Shown here: piece by piece, positions 23,594 to 32,565 of the stretch
Position numbering within the stretch: position 1 is the stretch's first letter
Layout of the letters: each line of letters begins with the position of its first letter
DNA from: Sulfurospirillaceae bacterium
GTDB lineage: Bacteria > Campylobacterota > Campylobacteria > Campylobacterales > Sulfurospirillaceae
Assembly: GCA_028684065.1 (NCBI GenBank)
Contig: JAQUGO010000002.1
Span: forward strand, 124,001 to 188,000
DNA length: 64,000 bases
Reading direction: 5' to 3'
Notes under the pieces: model-generated
Told to the model about the DNA's origin: nothing
What the model saw: the letters and a program-made list of their open reading frames with translations, nothing else
Databases searched by the model: none
Position numbers and translations under genes: made by a program

Positions 23594-25059
23594 TGGCTAA
23601 ACGTACTGCCATTATCGACATTGGTTCCAACTCTGCGAGAATGGCAATCTTTGAAAAAAGTAGTCGTTTTGCTTTTCACTTAATTAATGAAACAAAAAGC
23701 CGTGTTCGCATTGGAGAAGGTGCGTATAACTATGGAGGAATTCTTCAAGAGCCCGCCTTAAAAAGAGCTTTTAGTGCACTTGAAGAGTTTAGTTATATTA
23801 TTCATAGCCTTAAATGCCAAAAAACAATATGCATTGCTACCTCTGCACTTCGCGATGCACCAAACGCTTCAGCATTTATTGCCAAAGTCAAAGATGAACT
23901 TAACATTCATATTAAGATAATACAAGGAATGCAAGAGGCCTACTATGGTGCTGTTGGTTCTCTCAATTACCTTATACCCATTGATAATGCCGTAACCATT
24001 GATATAGGAGGTGGATCAACAGAGCTTGCCCGTATTGAACATGGAAAAATTGTTGATACCATTTCTCTTAATATTGGCACCGTAAGACTTAAAGAGCTCT
24101 ACTTTGATAAGCGAAAATCACTTGAAGAAATACGCGCATTCCTAGATAAAGAGATCCAAAGTATTCCAGAACAATTTGCTTCATCCATGATTATTGGCAT
24201 TGGAGGAACACTCAGGTCTCTGTCTAAAATGATTATGGAAAAAATTAATTATCCTATTAAAACAGTTCACGGTTTTGAGTATGCTATCGAAGAGTATCAT
24301 TCTCTTGTTAATACTATTGTCACGTCTGATGTGCTTGATTTAAAAAATCTAGGCGTTCGTAAAGATCGCTATGATACGATGCGTGAAGGCTGTTTTATCT
24401 TTCAAGAACTGTATCAGAGGTTTAATGCGAAACACCTTATCACAAGTGGAGCAGGTGTACGAGAAGGTGCTTACTTATGTGATTTATTGCGTTCATGCCA
24501 TCATCGCTTTAGTCCCAACTTTAAATTAAGCCTTCGAAGTCTAAAAGATCGTTTTTCAATTTATGAAAAAGATGACCTTTATGTGAAACGCATTGCAACA
24601 CAGCTTTTTGATGTTTTAAAACCTTTACACAACATTGATTCATCGTATAAATTTGAACTCTCAATTGCTTCTGAATTGAGTAATATTGGCTTAAAACTGG
24701 GCTTTTATCAAAGCAATCTTCATGGTTTTTATTTTGTTATCAATAATCTTAACTATGGATTTTCACATAAACAAAAAATCCTTATTGCAATGCTTATTAA
24801 ATACCATACTAAAAAAATAATAAGCTATGAAGAGATGGATGCTTATAAGACACTATTACCTGATATAACAATTATTAATTGGTTAGGCTTTTTATTAGCA
24901 CTGGCTAAAGCTATTAACAGGGATTTGGGAAGAGGAAAAATTACCTTGAGTTATGAAAATCATACCCTTTGTATTAATGCAGAAAAAAATCTTTTCTTAG
25001 CCAAAGAAACGATTAAACAACTTCTGAAACCTGCCTCATTCGCTATCATTATTAAATAA
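23593..25059 (+). CDS. Ppx/GppA family exopolyphosphatase or pppGpp phosphatase
   Basis: A 488-residue protein of the ASKHA fold. N-terminal AIIDIGSNSARM (residues 5-16) and TIDIGGGSTEL near 135 are the two phosphate-binding loops, and GIGGTLRSL near residue 205 is also typical. The C-terminal third (from about 310) looks like the HD-type helical domain of long Ppx/GppA proteins. It may hydrolyse polyphosphate, pppGpp or both; the sequence alone does not decide. Its ATG overlaps the ferredoxin stop by one base (TAATG). Confidence 0.88.
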   Translation: MAKRTAIIDIGSNSARMAIFEKSSRFAFHLINETKSRVRIGEGAYNYGGILQEPALKRAFSALEEFSYIIHSLKCQKTICIATSALRDAPNASAFIAKVKDELNIHIKIIQGMQEAYYGAVGSLNYLIPIDNAVTIDIGGGSTELARIEHGKIVDTISLNIGTVRLKELYFDKRKSLEEIRAFLDKEIQSIPEQFASSMIIGIGGTLRSLSKMIMEKINYPIKTVHGFEYAIEEYHSLVNTIVTSDVLDLKNLGVRKDRYDTMREGCFIFQELYQRFNAKHLITSGAGVREGAYLCDLLRSCHHRFSPNFKLSLRSLKDRFSIYEKDDLYVKRIATQLFDVLKPLHNIDSSYKFELSIASELSNIGLKLGFYQSNLHGFYFVINNLNYGFSHKQKILIAMLIKYHTKKIISYEEMDAYKTLLPDITIINWLGFLLALAKAINRDLGRGKITLSYENHTLCINAEKNLFLAKETIKQLLKPASFAIIIK

Positions 25060-25080
25060 AAAAGTGATTTTTAGTATTGA

Positions 25081-25105
25081 GTAAAGAGGCTAAGAGCCTC
25101 TTTAC
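25081..25105. terminator. Terminator-like hairpin between convergent ppx and bamA
   Basis: A perfect 11-base stem, GTAAAGAGGCT / AGCCTCTTTAC, with loop AAG lies in the 53-base gap. It could serve both strands, although neither side has a strong T run. The right arm runs into a TACATGTA palindrome core (25103-25110). Confidence 0.6.
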
Positions 25106-25112
25106 ATGTAGA

Positions 25113-27338
25113 TTAAAATTTTTGTCCAATCGTAAATTCAAATGCAGCCGTTCTATCACCTGATTCTTCCATTAACGCTTTAGAGAAAACTAGTCCGATA
25201 GGTCCTAGTGGAGAAATCCACTCCAATGCCACACCTGTTCCTGCACGTTTAATATCAAGATTATCTTGACCAATCATACCATAGTCTAAGAAGATAGCGC
25301 CACGCATTTTCATACGCTCAATCAATGGGAAGCTCGCTTCTACAGAGTTGGCAAACATAATGTTACCACCGATTAAATCGCCGTAACTATTTTTAGGAGA
25401 AAGTGAATTGGATTCATAACCACGAAGGGAACGGATACCTCCCATATAATATTTTTCACCATATGAGTATTTCTCATCTGCAGCATTCATTGCAAGATAT
25501 TTAAATTGTGCTTTGTAACGTAAAATCAAATCATAATCAATCAAATCTTGCATACCATAATACGTTGCAAATTTAGAAATACTACTTATAAATTTTTCAT
25601 CACCGCCGAGTCCTGCAACTTCTAAACTTGTACTTGCTGCAATACCTGTTCTTGGAAGATAAAAATCATCTGTATTATTAAAAGAAAGAGAAGGGATAAG
25701 AGCACTTTTTAATACTTGATCCGTTGTATAAAGATTTTTGTCAATCGTTGCAGAAACATTAGAGAGTTGTGATTGTTGTAAAACATATCCTAGAGATGCT
25801 CCCCAATTTCGACCTAACTTTCGACCCGCTACAATGCTCATTCCCATTTTATCTTGATCATAGTAGAGATAATCATTTTGTGAAGCGTACAAACTACCAC
25901 TTAAACTATAAATAGAATCAAATACTCTAGGATTGGATAATGAAATAGCGCCATTAAGTTCGCTATCAGAACGCTCAACTTCAATGCTTGCTTTCATACC
26001 TGAACCAAAGATATTACCATCTGAAAGACTAGCACTGAGTAGCAATCCATCTGATGAACCATACCCAATACCGCCACCGATAGAGCCTGTAGCAGCTTCT
26101 TTAACAGTAATAACTAAATCCATACTATTTTTACTGATTTTTTCTTCTTTAATCTCAACGTCTTCAAAATAGCCTGTTCGTTTCAATGAACTTTTTGAAT
26201 CTATCACATCTGTGCGTCTATATTGATCCCCATTGGCTAAATAAATTTCACGGCGGATAACTCTATCAATCGTACGACTATTCCCAGCGATTCTGACATT
26301 GTTAATATAAACTTTTTCTCCAGGAATCACTCTGTAGGTAATATTGGCTAAATGCTTTTCTTTATCATTTTTAATATCAGGGATAACTTTAACAAAAGCG
26401 TATCCTAAATCGGCTACTTTAGTTTCAATCAACGTCATATCTTTACGCAATTTTGAAACGTTAAAAACTTTACCATTTTGTAAGAACATTTCTTCTATAG
26501 TAGCTGCTGTATCAATCATATCGGAGGGCATGTCAATTGCGATTGAACCAACGGTATATTGTTCACCTTCATCAATTGAATAAACGAGATGTGCTGTGTA
26601 ACTATCCAAATACGTTTTTAAGAAAGGGGCACTAACTTTTGCATCTAAATAACCTTTTTGTAAATAGGTATCTTTAATACGTGCAGAATCATGTTCTAAA
26701 TCATTCATACGAAGCTTTCCATCATTAAAGCCCCACATCCATGGAAGCCATTCTTCTGATTTATTAGCAATATTTGGTTCAATATCTTTATAACGTAACT
26801 CTTTAGCTCCACATAAATCTACTGTTTTAATAATAATATTCTCACCCCGATTAATGACAAAATCTAATGACAAGGATAATTTTTCATTTAAAGGTGTTTT
26901 TTGAACCTCAACAACCGTATCAAAATACCCTTTATCTTCAAAGAATTTAACAATTTTTAATTTTGAGAATTCAGCCTTTTGCTCATCATAGACTTCACCT
27001 TTTTTAATCCCAGCAAGCTTAGCAATTTCATCTTTATCATTTTCACCAATACCTACAAAATCAATTTTGGCGACTACTGGTTTTTCTTTAACATGAATAA
27101 CCAACTCACTCTCAGCTACTTCTTCAATCCAGACATCTTCAAAGTAGTTTTGCTTATAAAGTGTTTTGACGGCTTTATCTAGTTTTTCCATATCCACCAC
27201 GTCACCTGCGTGAATATCAATCATCTCTGAAGCCGTTTCTGGGGAAAGATGGATCATCCCTTCATAACTAAGGCTCTTAAGTGTGGCTGAATACAAAGAG
27301 GTAGCAACGATCAACGACATAACGGCTGTTTTTTTCAT
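25113..27338 (-). CDS. bamA: Outer membrane protein assembly factor BamA
   Basis: A 741-residue Omp85 protein that inserts beta-barrel proteins into the outer membrane. A signal peptide (MKKTAVMSLIVATSLYSA) is followed by POTRA repeats to about residue 400 and a C-terminal 16-strand barrel. The barrel shows GGIRSLRGYESNSLSP near 640, the Omp85 lid-lock loop (VRGF/LRGY motif), and the protein ends in phenylalanine (TIGQKF), the usual outer-membrane signal. It is divergent from tyrA. Gene order bamA/tyrA also occurs, from memory, in C. jejuni. Confidence 0.95.
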   Translation of the reverse strand: MKKTAVMSLIVATSLYSATLKSLSYEGMIHLSPETASEMIDIHAGDVVDMEKLDKAVKTLYKQNYFEDVWIEEVAESELVIHVKEKPVVAKIDFVGIGENDKDEIAKLAGIKKGEVYDEQKAEFSKLKIVKFFEDKGYFDTVVEVQKTPLNEKLSLSLDFVINRGENIIIKTVDLCGAKELRYKDIEPNIANKSEEWLPWMWGFNDGKLRMNDLEHDSARIKDTYLQKGYLDAKVSAPFLKTYLDSYTAHLVYSIDEGEQYTVGSIAIDMPSDMIDTAATIEEMFLQNGKVFNVSKLRKDMTLIETKVADLGYAFVKVIPDIKNDKEKHLANITYRVIPGEKVYINNVRIAGNSRTIDRVIRREIYLANGDQYRRTDVIDSKSSLKRTGYFEDVEIKEEKISKNSMDLVITVKEAATGSIGGGIGYGSSDGLLLSASLSDGNIFGSGMKASIEVERSDSELNGAISLSNPRVFDSIYSLSGSLYASQNDYLYYDQDKMGMSIVAGRKLGRNWGASLGYVLQQSQLSNVSATIDKNLYTTDQVLKSALIPSLSFNNTDDFYLPRTGIAASTSLEVAGLGGDEKFISSISKFATYYGMQDLIDYDLILRYKAQFKYLAMNAADEKYSYGEKYYMGGIRSLRGYESNSLSPKNSYGDLIGGNIMFANSVEASFPLIERMKMRGAIFLDYGMIGQDNLDIKRAGTGVALEWISPLGPIGLVFSKALMEESGDRTAAFEFTIGQKF

Positions 27339-27379
27339 TCTTATGTGCCCTAAATGGAGTATTTTTAGATATTTTAAAA

Positions 27380-27385
27380 TATAAT
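27380..27385 (+). promoter_or_regulatory. -10 box upstream of tyrA
   Basis: A perfect TATAAT in the 105-base spacer between bamA and tyrA, about 58 bases before the tyrA ATG. It has no clear -35. Confidence 0.45.
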
Positions 27386-27443
27386 ACCATCTCTAGAATT
27401 AAGTGCCTATTAAATCATCTTGGTAGTGCAAAAAGGAGTTGGA

Positions 27444-28271
27444 ATGACTGTTGGAATTGTGGGGCTAGGATTAATGGGTGGATCATTGGGATTAGCCCTT
27501 CAACGAACTAAATTAGTAACAAAAATTGTAGGATTTGACCGCAATCTTAGTCACTGCGAAGAGGCATTAAAACTAGGGTTAGTCCATGAGATTGTCTCTT
27601 TTGATGACATTAAAACGTGTGACATGATTTTTTTAGCTATCCCCGTTGTAGGTATCATTCACGTTCTTCAAGAACTCAAAGATATCTCAGAAAAAACTAC
27701 AATAATTGACTTAGGAAGCACAAAAGAAGAAATCATCAAGGCAACACCAGCTCAAATCCGTAAAAATTTCATAGCCGCTCATCCTATGACAGGTACTGAA
27801 AAATTTGGCCCAAGTGCAGCTATTCCTGACCTCTATCACGATAAAATTGTTGTCCTATGCGATACGGATAATAGCGGAGATTTACATAAAAACAGAGCTA
27901 TCCAAATTTTCTCGCATATTGGTATGAAAATTGTTTTTATGGACCCTGCGGCTCATGATGACCATGCATCCTTTATCTCCCATCTACCACATGCAATTAG
28001 TTACGCTTTAGCCAATACCGTTATGGGGCAAGAAGACCCTAAGAGCATCCTCTCTCTTGCCGCAGGTGGTTTTCGAGATATGAGCAGGGTTGCTAAAAGT
28101 TCTCCTCTCATGTGGGCAGATATCTTTAAACAAAACAGAACAAATCTCCTACACTCTATTGAAATTTTTGAGCAAGAGCTAACAAAGTCCAAAAAAATGA
28201 TTGAAGATGAAGATTGGCAAGGACTCGAAGCATGGATGAGTAAAGCCACCACCCTACACAAGATTCTTTAA
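27444..28271 (+). CDS. tyrA: Prephenate dehydrogenase
   Basis: A 275-residue NAD-dependent enzyme of tyrosine synthesis. The Rossmann motif GIVGLGLMGGSLGLAL opens the protein, IDLGSTKEEI near 90 and AAHPMTGTEKFGP near 112 follow, and HDDHASFISHLPH near 170 carries the substrate-site histidine. There is no chorismate mutase or ACT domain. ATG 27444 has AAAGGAG 6 bases upstream, so the longer frame from 27420 is unlikely. The last 18 bases overlap the end of batD tail to tail. Confidence 0.93.
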   Translation: MTVGIVGLGLMGGSLGLALQRTKLVTKIVGFDRNLSHCEEALKLGLVHEIVSFDDIKTCDMIFLAIPVVGIIHVLQELKDISEKTTIIDLGSTKEEIIKATPAQIRKNFIAAHPMTGTEKFGPSAAIPDLYHDKIVVLCDTDNSGDLHKNRAIQIFSHIGMKIVFMDPAAHDDHASFISHLPHAISYALANTVMGQEDPKSILSLAAGGFRDMSRVAKSSPLMWADIFKQNRTNLLHSIEIFEQELTKSKKMIEDEDWQGLEAWMSKATTLHKIL

Positions 28272-29681
28272 TAACTTTTTGATAACCCTCTTGGAGAGTT
28301 TATGCTTGGCATTGCCATAGATATTCTCTTCAAGCAATATAATCATTTGCGTTGCTTCTTCATTTTTGCCTTTGTATTTAAGCAATTTTTGCAGTAATTC
28401 TCGCTCTCCTTCAAACCGCATTTTTCCTTTTCTTTCGTAATGAAATCCCCATTGTATGAATCCAAAAAGCAGCATACCTAAACAAAGGCCAATCCCTATA
28501 TTGACCCACTCAAACTTAAATGAGACTTTCTCCATTGGAGACGTAACGGGTTCAGATACCCCTCGGCTTGATTTTCCTGCTTTTTCAGGATGTAAAATTT
28601 TAATGTCAATCGGCTTCGACATAAAATACTCTATTTTTTTCGTATCTGGGTTGTAAAAATGAAGTTCTATGGGCTCAATGCGAAAGTCTTTTTGGGCACT
28701 AAGCGAAAACTTTTGGACAAATTCTCCTTTAAGCGTATCACCCTCTAAAAATGTTTTAATTTTAGGCTCATCCGCGAAAACAGTTGCGCCTTTAGCATTC
28801 AATGCAAAAGGCGCTATATCTTCAAAATTGCCATCACCTAGAATCTTTATTGTCACATTTACCGCACTATTTATCTCGACCTCGGTGGCATCAACCTGCA
28901 CTTCAACGTTAAAATGTCCCAAAAGCGTTGCCCCAACTAAAGGGCTTACATGTAAGGTTAGTTCATTGGAAGAAATGCTTTTCCATTGAATCTGACTTAA
29001 GAATATTTCACGTGAATTTACCTGTTTGGCTATATCAATTTTTGCTTTAGGAATGACTAGTTCACCACTTCTTTGTGGGAAAATATAGTAACTAATCGTA
29101 TGAATGATGTAATCACCCTCAACATAAGGAGTATCTTTTTGTCCTTCTTTAACCCAAAATCCCTCTAAAGAAGGTTTTGAAAATTTCATATCAACGAGAT
29201 TTTCGGTTCTATCACGCTTAAAAATAAAAGTAAGTTTAACTCCCTCTTGCTGCAGTGGTGAGTCATTAGATACATTCATCTCTAATGAAAAAAGTTGATG
29301 TCCGACTGGTTTAGCACTGCTTGCTTGCATGTTTAATTCAAGTGCTTCGGTTTGTTCTTTTTTACCATCAATCGTTATTTCAAAAGAAGGAATGCGTATA
29401 TTTTTGTCAGGATAAAACGTATAGTACATATCCAATTGCCTGTTTAAGACCCCATTGGTAAGCTCCATACTTTGCCTACTTTGATGTGACACAACAGGAA
29501 AACCAGCTATGGCTTCCATTTTTGGAAAATGTATTTTGTTTCCTTTTGCACTTAAAACTAGGGTTGCACTCTCGCCTACTTCAACGGAATTTTGTAACAA
29601 ATAAGCCTTTGCGCCAAAAAGCTCTATGCTCAAAAAAAGAAGAAAAAGTATCCTACCAACGAATGGCATTATCGGTTTCAT
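28254..29681 (-). CDS. batD: BatD (BatD/aerotolerance) family protein
   Basis: A 475-residue envelope protein. It has a signal peptide (residues 1-25, ending around FGAKA), a large beta-rich periplasmic region of BatD type beginning LLQNSVEVGESATLVLSAKGN, one transmembrane helix near 395-415 and a basic cytoplasmic tail. BatD is a partner of the BatA/BatB von Willebrand proteins; the operon was named for Bacteroides aerotolerance, but its mechanism is unclear. ATG 29681 has AAAGGAG 6 bases upstream and lies inside the end of batBC. One palindrome copy is at 28946-28955. Confidence 0.8.
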   Translation of the reverse strand: MKPIMPFVGRILFLLFLSIELFGAKAYLLQNSVEVGESATLVLSAKGNKIHFPKMEAIAGFPVVSHQSRQSMELTNGVLNRQLDMYYTFYPDKNIRIPSFEITIDGKKEQTEALELNMQASSAKPVGHQLFSLEMNVSNDSPLQQEGVKLTFIFKRDRTENLVDMKFSKPSLEGFWVKEGQKDTPYVEGDYIIHTISYYIFPQRSGELVIPKAKIDIAKQVNSREIFLSQIQWKSISSNELTLHVSPLVGATLLGHFNVEVQVDATEVEINSAVNVTIKILGDGNFEDIAPFALNAKGATVFADEPKIKTFLEGDTLKGEFVQKFSLSAQKDFRIEPIELHFYNPDTKKIEYFMSKPIDIKILHPEKAGKSSRGVSEPVTSPMEKVSFKFEWVNIGIGLCLGMLLFGFIQWGFHYERKGKMRFEGERELLQKLLKYKGKNEEATQMIILLEENIYGNAKHKLSKRVIKKLLKNLV

Positions 29682-31284
29682 GCTTTTCTCCTTTGTACAG
29701 TGGCATTGGTTTTGTCTTGGGGATTGTGGTGTTGAGCATTCTTTCCCATTTTTGCGCTTCTTGTTCACTCATTTTTTTCTCTTCAACTTTTTTAGGTTCA
29801 CTTGCTTGAGATTTTTTTTCATCTTTTTTAGGAGCTTGTGCCTCGCTCTTAGTATCCTCTTTTGGTTTCGGCTCTTCTTTTTGATTCTCTTGCTTATTTT
29901 GTTCTTCGTGTTGCTTTTGCTGTTTAAGAAGCTCTAAATTATAGCGCGTATCTTCATCCTCATGAATACTCAGTGCTTTTTCATACGCACTGATGGCTTC
30001 ATCAGTTTTATGCATTTGGGCTAAAGTATTGCCGATATTGTGCCAGCGACTGTAATTAAGCGCTATATCCTCGGTGTGCATCCCCTGATACAATTCAAGT
30101 GCTTTTTCATACTCTTTTTGTTGATACAAGGTATTGGCAAGGTTATACGCTGTTTGGGCACTCTTTTGTTCTTTATCTAAAACGCTAAAACGCTTCGTTG
30201 CCTCAGCAAAATCTTGCGCCTTATACGCCTTATGGGCTTTATCGATTTGCCAAAAATCAAGTATACCACTGTGCAACGGTTGCCATGGTAAAAACACAAG
30301 CACTATCCATGAAAATTTCTTTACATGTAAAGGATGAAGCGCTAAGAAAAGTGCTAGTAAAGCCAGTAATAAAGGATAGTAAAAAAGCTCTTGGGCATTA
30401 ATATTTTTCTTTTTTGGCACATCATTTTTATGCACCTTTAAACGTATTTGACCACATAACCACGCAATATCAGCGCTATCGCCATTGGTAGAAACATACG
30501 CTCCTCCTGTTTCGAGAGAGAGTTTTTGCAAACCATCATAGCGTTTACTGATAACGATATTGCCTTTGGAATCTTTAAGTAACTCTCCAGATTCTTGTTT
30601 GATGGTTGCTCCTTTGGTTGAGCCAACCAAATAAAGATGTACTCTTATATGCAACTCTTTTGCTTTTGCAATCGCACTCTCCAAATCTTCGCCATCGCCG
30701 CCATCGCTTACGATTAAAAGGTCTTTTTGTTCTTGTTTAAAGGGGCTAAATAATTTTTCACTGGACATAATAGCCGCTAAAACGGAACTTCCTTGGCTAC
30801 TCATCGAGTGTTGGTCTAAATGTTTGAGTAAAAATTGCAAAGAGTTTGTATCTTCGCTAAAAGGGGCTACTAAAAAGGCATCATTGGAAAAAGCGCTCAA
30901 TGCAATTTTAAAATCACTTAACTGATTCATCATCGTTTCAATTGATTGTTTGGCAAAGGCTAGGCGATTGGGGAAAGCATCTGTGGCAAGCATGGATTGT
31001 GACACATCAAGGCTTATGGCAACCATGCCCATTTTTACCATTTCATTTTCATGCGTATCTTCCTGCAAAAATTGAGGTTGTGCAAGCGCTACAATCATAC
31101 ATGTAAGCGCACCATAAAACAATTCTTTACGGTACAAAACGAAGAATGTGCCTTTATGGCTACTTAAACGCTCTCTTACGGCAGGTGTGAAAGATTTTTT
31201 TTGATGATGCACGAAATGTTCAGCCACTATTAAAAGAGGAATACCGACTAAAAGAATTAAAAAGAAAGGCGATGCAAAACTCAT
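29653..31284 (-). CDS. BatB-BatC fusion: von Willebrand A domain plus TPR protein
   Basis: A 543-residue membrane protein. N-terminal transmembrane helices (about 5-22 and 55-72) precede a VWA domain with an altered MIDAS motif, DVSQS, near residue 92. Another transmembrane pair lies near 300-340. Tetratricopeptide repeats follow (AYNLANTLYQQKEYEKALELY, then WHNIGNTLAQMHKTDEAISAYEKAL), then a very charged K/E/Q-rich tail. In Bacteroidetes BatB (VWA) and BatC (TPR) are usually separate genes; here they are one. The ATG overlaps the batA stop by 4 bases. Palindrome copies lie at 30319-30332 and 31098-31105. Confidence 0.82.
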   Translation of the reverse strand: MSFASPFFLILLVGIPLLIVAEHFVHHQKKSFTPAVRERLSSHKGTFFVLYRKELFYGALTCMIVALAQPQFLQEDTHENEMVKMGMVAISLDVSQSMLATDAFPNRLAFAKQSIETMMNQLSDFKIALSAFSNDAFLVAPFSEDTNSLQFLLKHLDQHSMSSQGSSVLAAIMSSEKLFSPFKQEQKDLLIVSDGGDGEDLESAIAKAKELHIRVHLYLVGSTKGATIKQESGELLKDSKGNIVISKRYDGLQKLSLETGGAYVSTNGDSADIAWLCGQIRLKVHKNDVPKKKNINAQELFYYPLLLALLALFLALHPLHVKKFSWIVLVFLPWQPLHSGILDFWQIDKAHKAYKAQDFAEATKRFSVLDKEQKSAQTAYNLANTLYQQKEYEKALELYQGMHTEDIALNYSRWHNIGNTLAQMHKTDEAISAYEKALSIHEDEDTRYNLELLKQQKQHEEQNKQENQKEEPKPKEDTKSEAQAPKKDEKKSQASEPKKVEEKKMSEQEAQKWERMLNTTIPKTKPMPLYKGEKHETDNAIRW

Positions 31285-32192
31285 AAACTCTCTTCTCTCA
31301 CGCGTATCCACACATACCAAAATAACGCCAATATACCTACTAAAAGAGGGTACATGTAAAGATAATTTGTGCGCATAGGCGTTTCACTTTTTTGTAAACT
31401 CTTCTGCATTGCATCGATTTTTTGATACACCTCCACTAACATCTGCTCACTGCTCGCTCTAAAAAATGCACCACCACTTTTGAGTGCAATGAGGCTTAGT
31501 ATCGTTTCATCATACTCGCCACTTCGTCCAATACCTATCGCGTAAACTTTAATTTTTTCACTTTCTACCGCTCGAAGGGCAGCTTCTAAGGTAATTTTGC
31601 CTGCTGTATTAAAACCATCGGTCAATAAAATAACCACTTTCTCTTTGGCGCTATTTTTTTGCAGTAACCTTGTTGCAAGAAACAGCGCATCATACATAGC
31701 CGTTCGTGTCCCAGCGATACCTTCATTAAGGTTTTGTACGATACTCGAAGCACTTTGATGATCAAAGGTCAAAGGCGTTGCCACATACGCAAAATCTCCA
31801 AAAACAATAACCCCCACATTATCATTTTCTCTCTGCTCAATAAACGATGCCGCAAGCTCTTTGGATGTGTTAAATTTACTTTTAGAACTTCGCGCATCAA
31901 TTCCTGCTCGGCTCATGGACTCACTCACATCCATAAGTAACATAACCGCATGGGATAACTTCACGCTATTACTTTGATACTGTGTAATTGGAGAAGAAAG
32001 AGCCAAAATCATCATCACAATACTAAGCCATTTTAAAACAAAGGAGAGTTTATAACGCTTTACATGTAAAGGCATTGAAAGCAAATGAGGGATATACAAA
32101 CTCTGGCTTTTACGCTTGCACCACACTGAGCACACGATAAAAAGCACTACAAGGAGCCAAACAAAAGGGTATTCAAAATGCACATCAAACAT
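31281..32192 (-). CDS. batA: BatA-type von Willebrand factor A domain protein
   Basis: A 303-residue membrane-anchored VWA protein. Two transmembrane helices lie near the N-terminus (about 9-24 and 48-64) and one at the C-terminus (near 282-298). The VWA domain has the MIDAS motif DVSESMS near 87-93, the T in GTRTAMYDAL and the D in LLTDGFNTAG, so metal-dependent ligand binding looks intact. It is in the operon moxR-DUF58-small protein-batA-batBC-batD, where MoxR-type AAA proteins are thought to act as chaperones for VWA partners. Palindrome copies are at 31351 and 32058. Confidence 0.82.
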   Translation of the reverse strand: MFDVHFEYPFVWLLVVLFIVCSVWCKRKSQSLYIPHLLSMPLHVKRYKLSFVLKWLSIVMMILALSSPITQYQSNSVKLSHAVMLLMDVSESMSRAGIDARSSKSKFNTSKELAASFIEQRENDNVGVIVFGDFAYVATPLTFDHQSASSIVQNLNEGIAGTRTAMYDALFLATRLLQKNSAKEKVVILLTDGFNTAGKITLEAALRAVESEKIKVYAIGIGRSGEYDETILSLIALKSGGAFFRASSEQMLVEVYQKIDAMQKSLQKSETPMRTNYLYMYPLLVGILALFWYVWIRVREESL

Positions 32193-32565
32193 GCGACTTG
32201 CCTAAAAATTCTGCCAACAATGCTTTATCACTCTCTTTAAAAGCAGGAACATCAAGTTTGTATTTATACCGTTCAAGCGCATGTATTAATTGCTCAAAAA
32301 GCGCTTTATTCTCTTCGTTAACAAAAAACCGTGCACACTGACTAATCCCATAAGCCGCGGCTTTTGCCTCTTCAAAATCTACGTGATTGAGGTAGTGCCA
32401 TGCACTTTTTCGCTCTTGCGTTATTTTTGTTTTCCGTAAGTATTTTACACCGTAGATTAAAAATAGAAACATCAAAAAAGCGATAAAGCTTATTACTAAA
32501 ATAAAAAAATAAAGAGAATAATCTTCAATTTGGACAAGACTTTTAATACCCCTTAGCGTTTCCAC
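32185..32565 (-). CDS. Small membrane protein of the Bat operon (DUF4381-like position)
   Basis: A 126-residue protein with one strong transmembrane helix (about residues 17-40) and a cytoplasmic helical region rich in A, E, K and R. In Bat operons a DUF4381-type protein commonly sits between the DUF58 and VWA genes, and the layout here (N-terminal helix, short basic stretch RKTKITQERK, helical tail) suits that, but I cannot confirm the family by sequence. Its start overlaps the DUF58 gene by one base and its end overlaps batA by 8. Confidence 0.6.
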   Translation of the reverse strand: METLRGIKSLVQIEDYSLYFFILVISFIAFLMFLFLIYGVKYLRKTKITQERKSAWHYLNHVDFEEAKAAAYGISQCARFFVNEENKALFEQLIHALERYKYKLDVPAFKESDKALLAEFLGKSHV

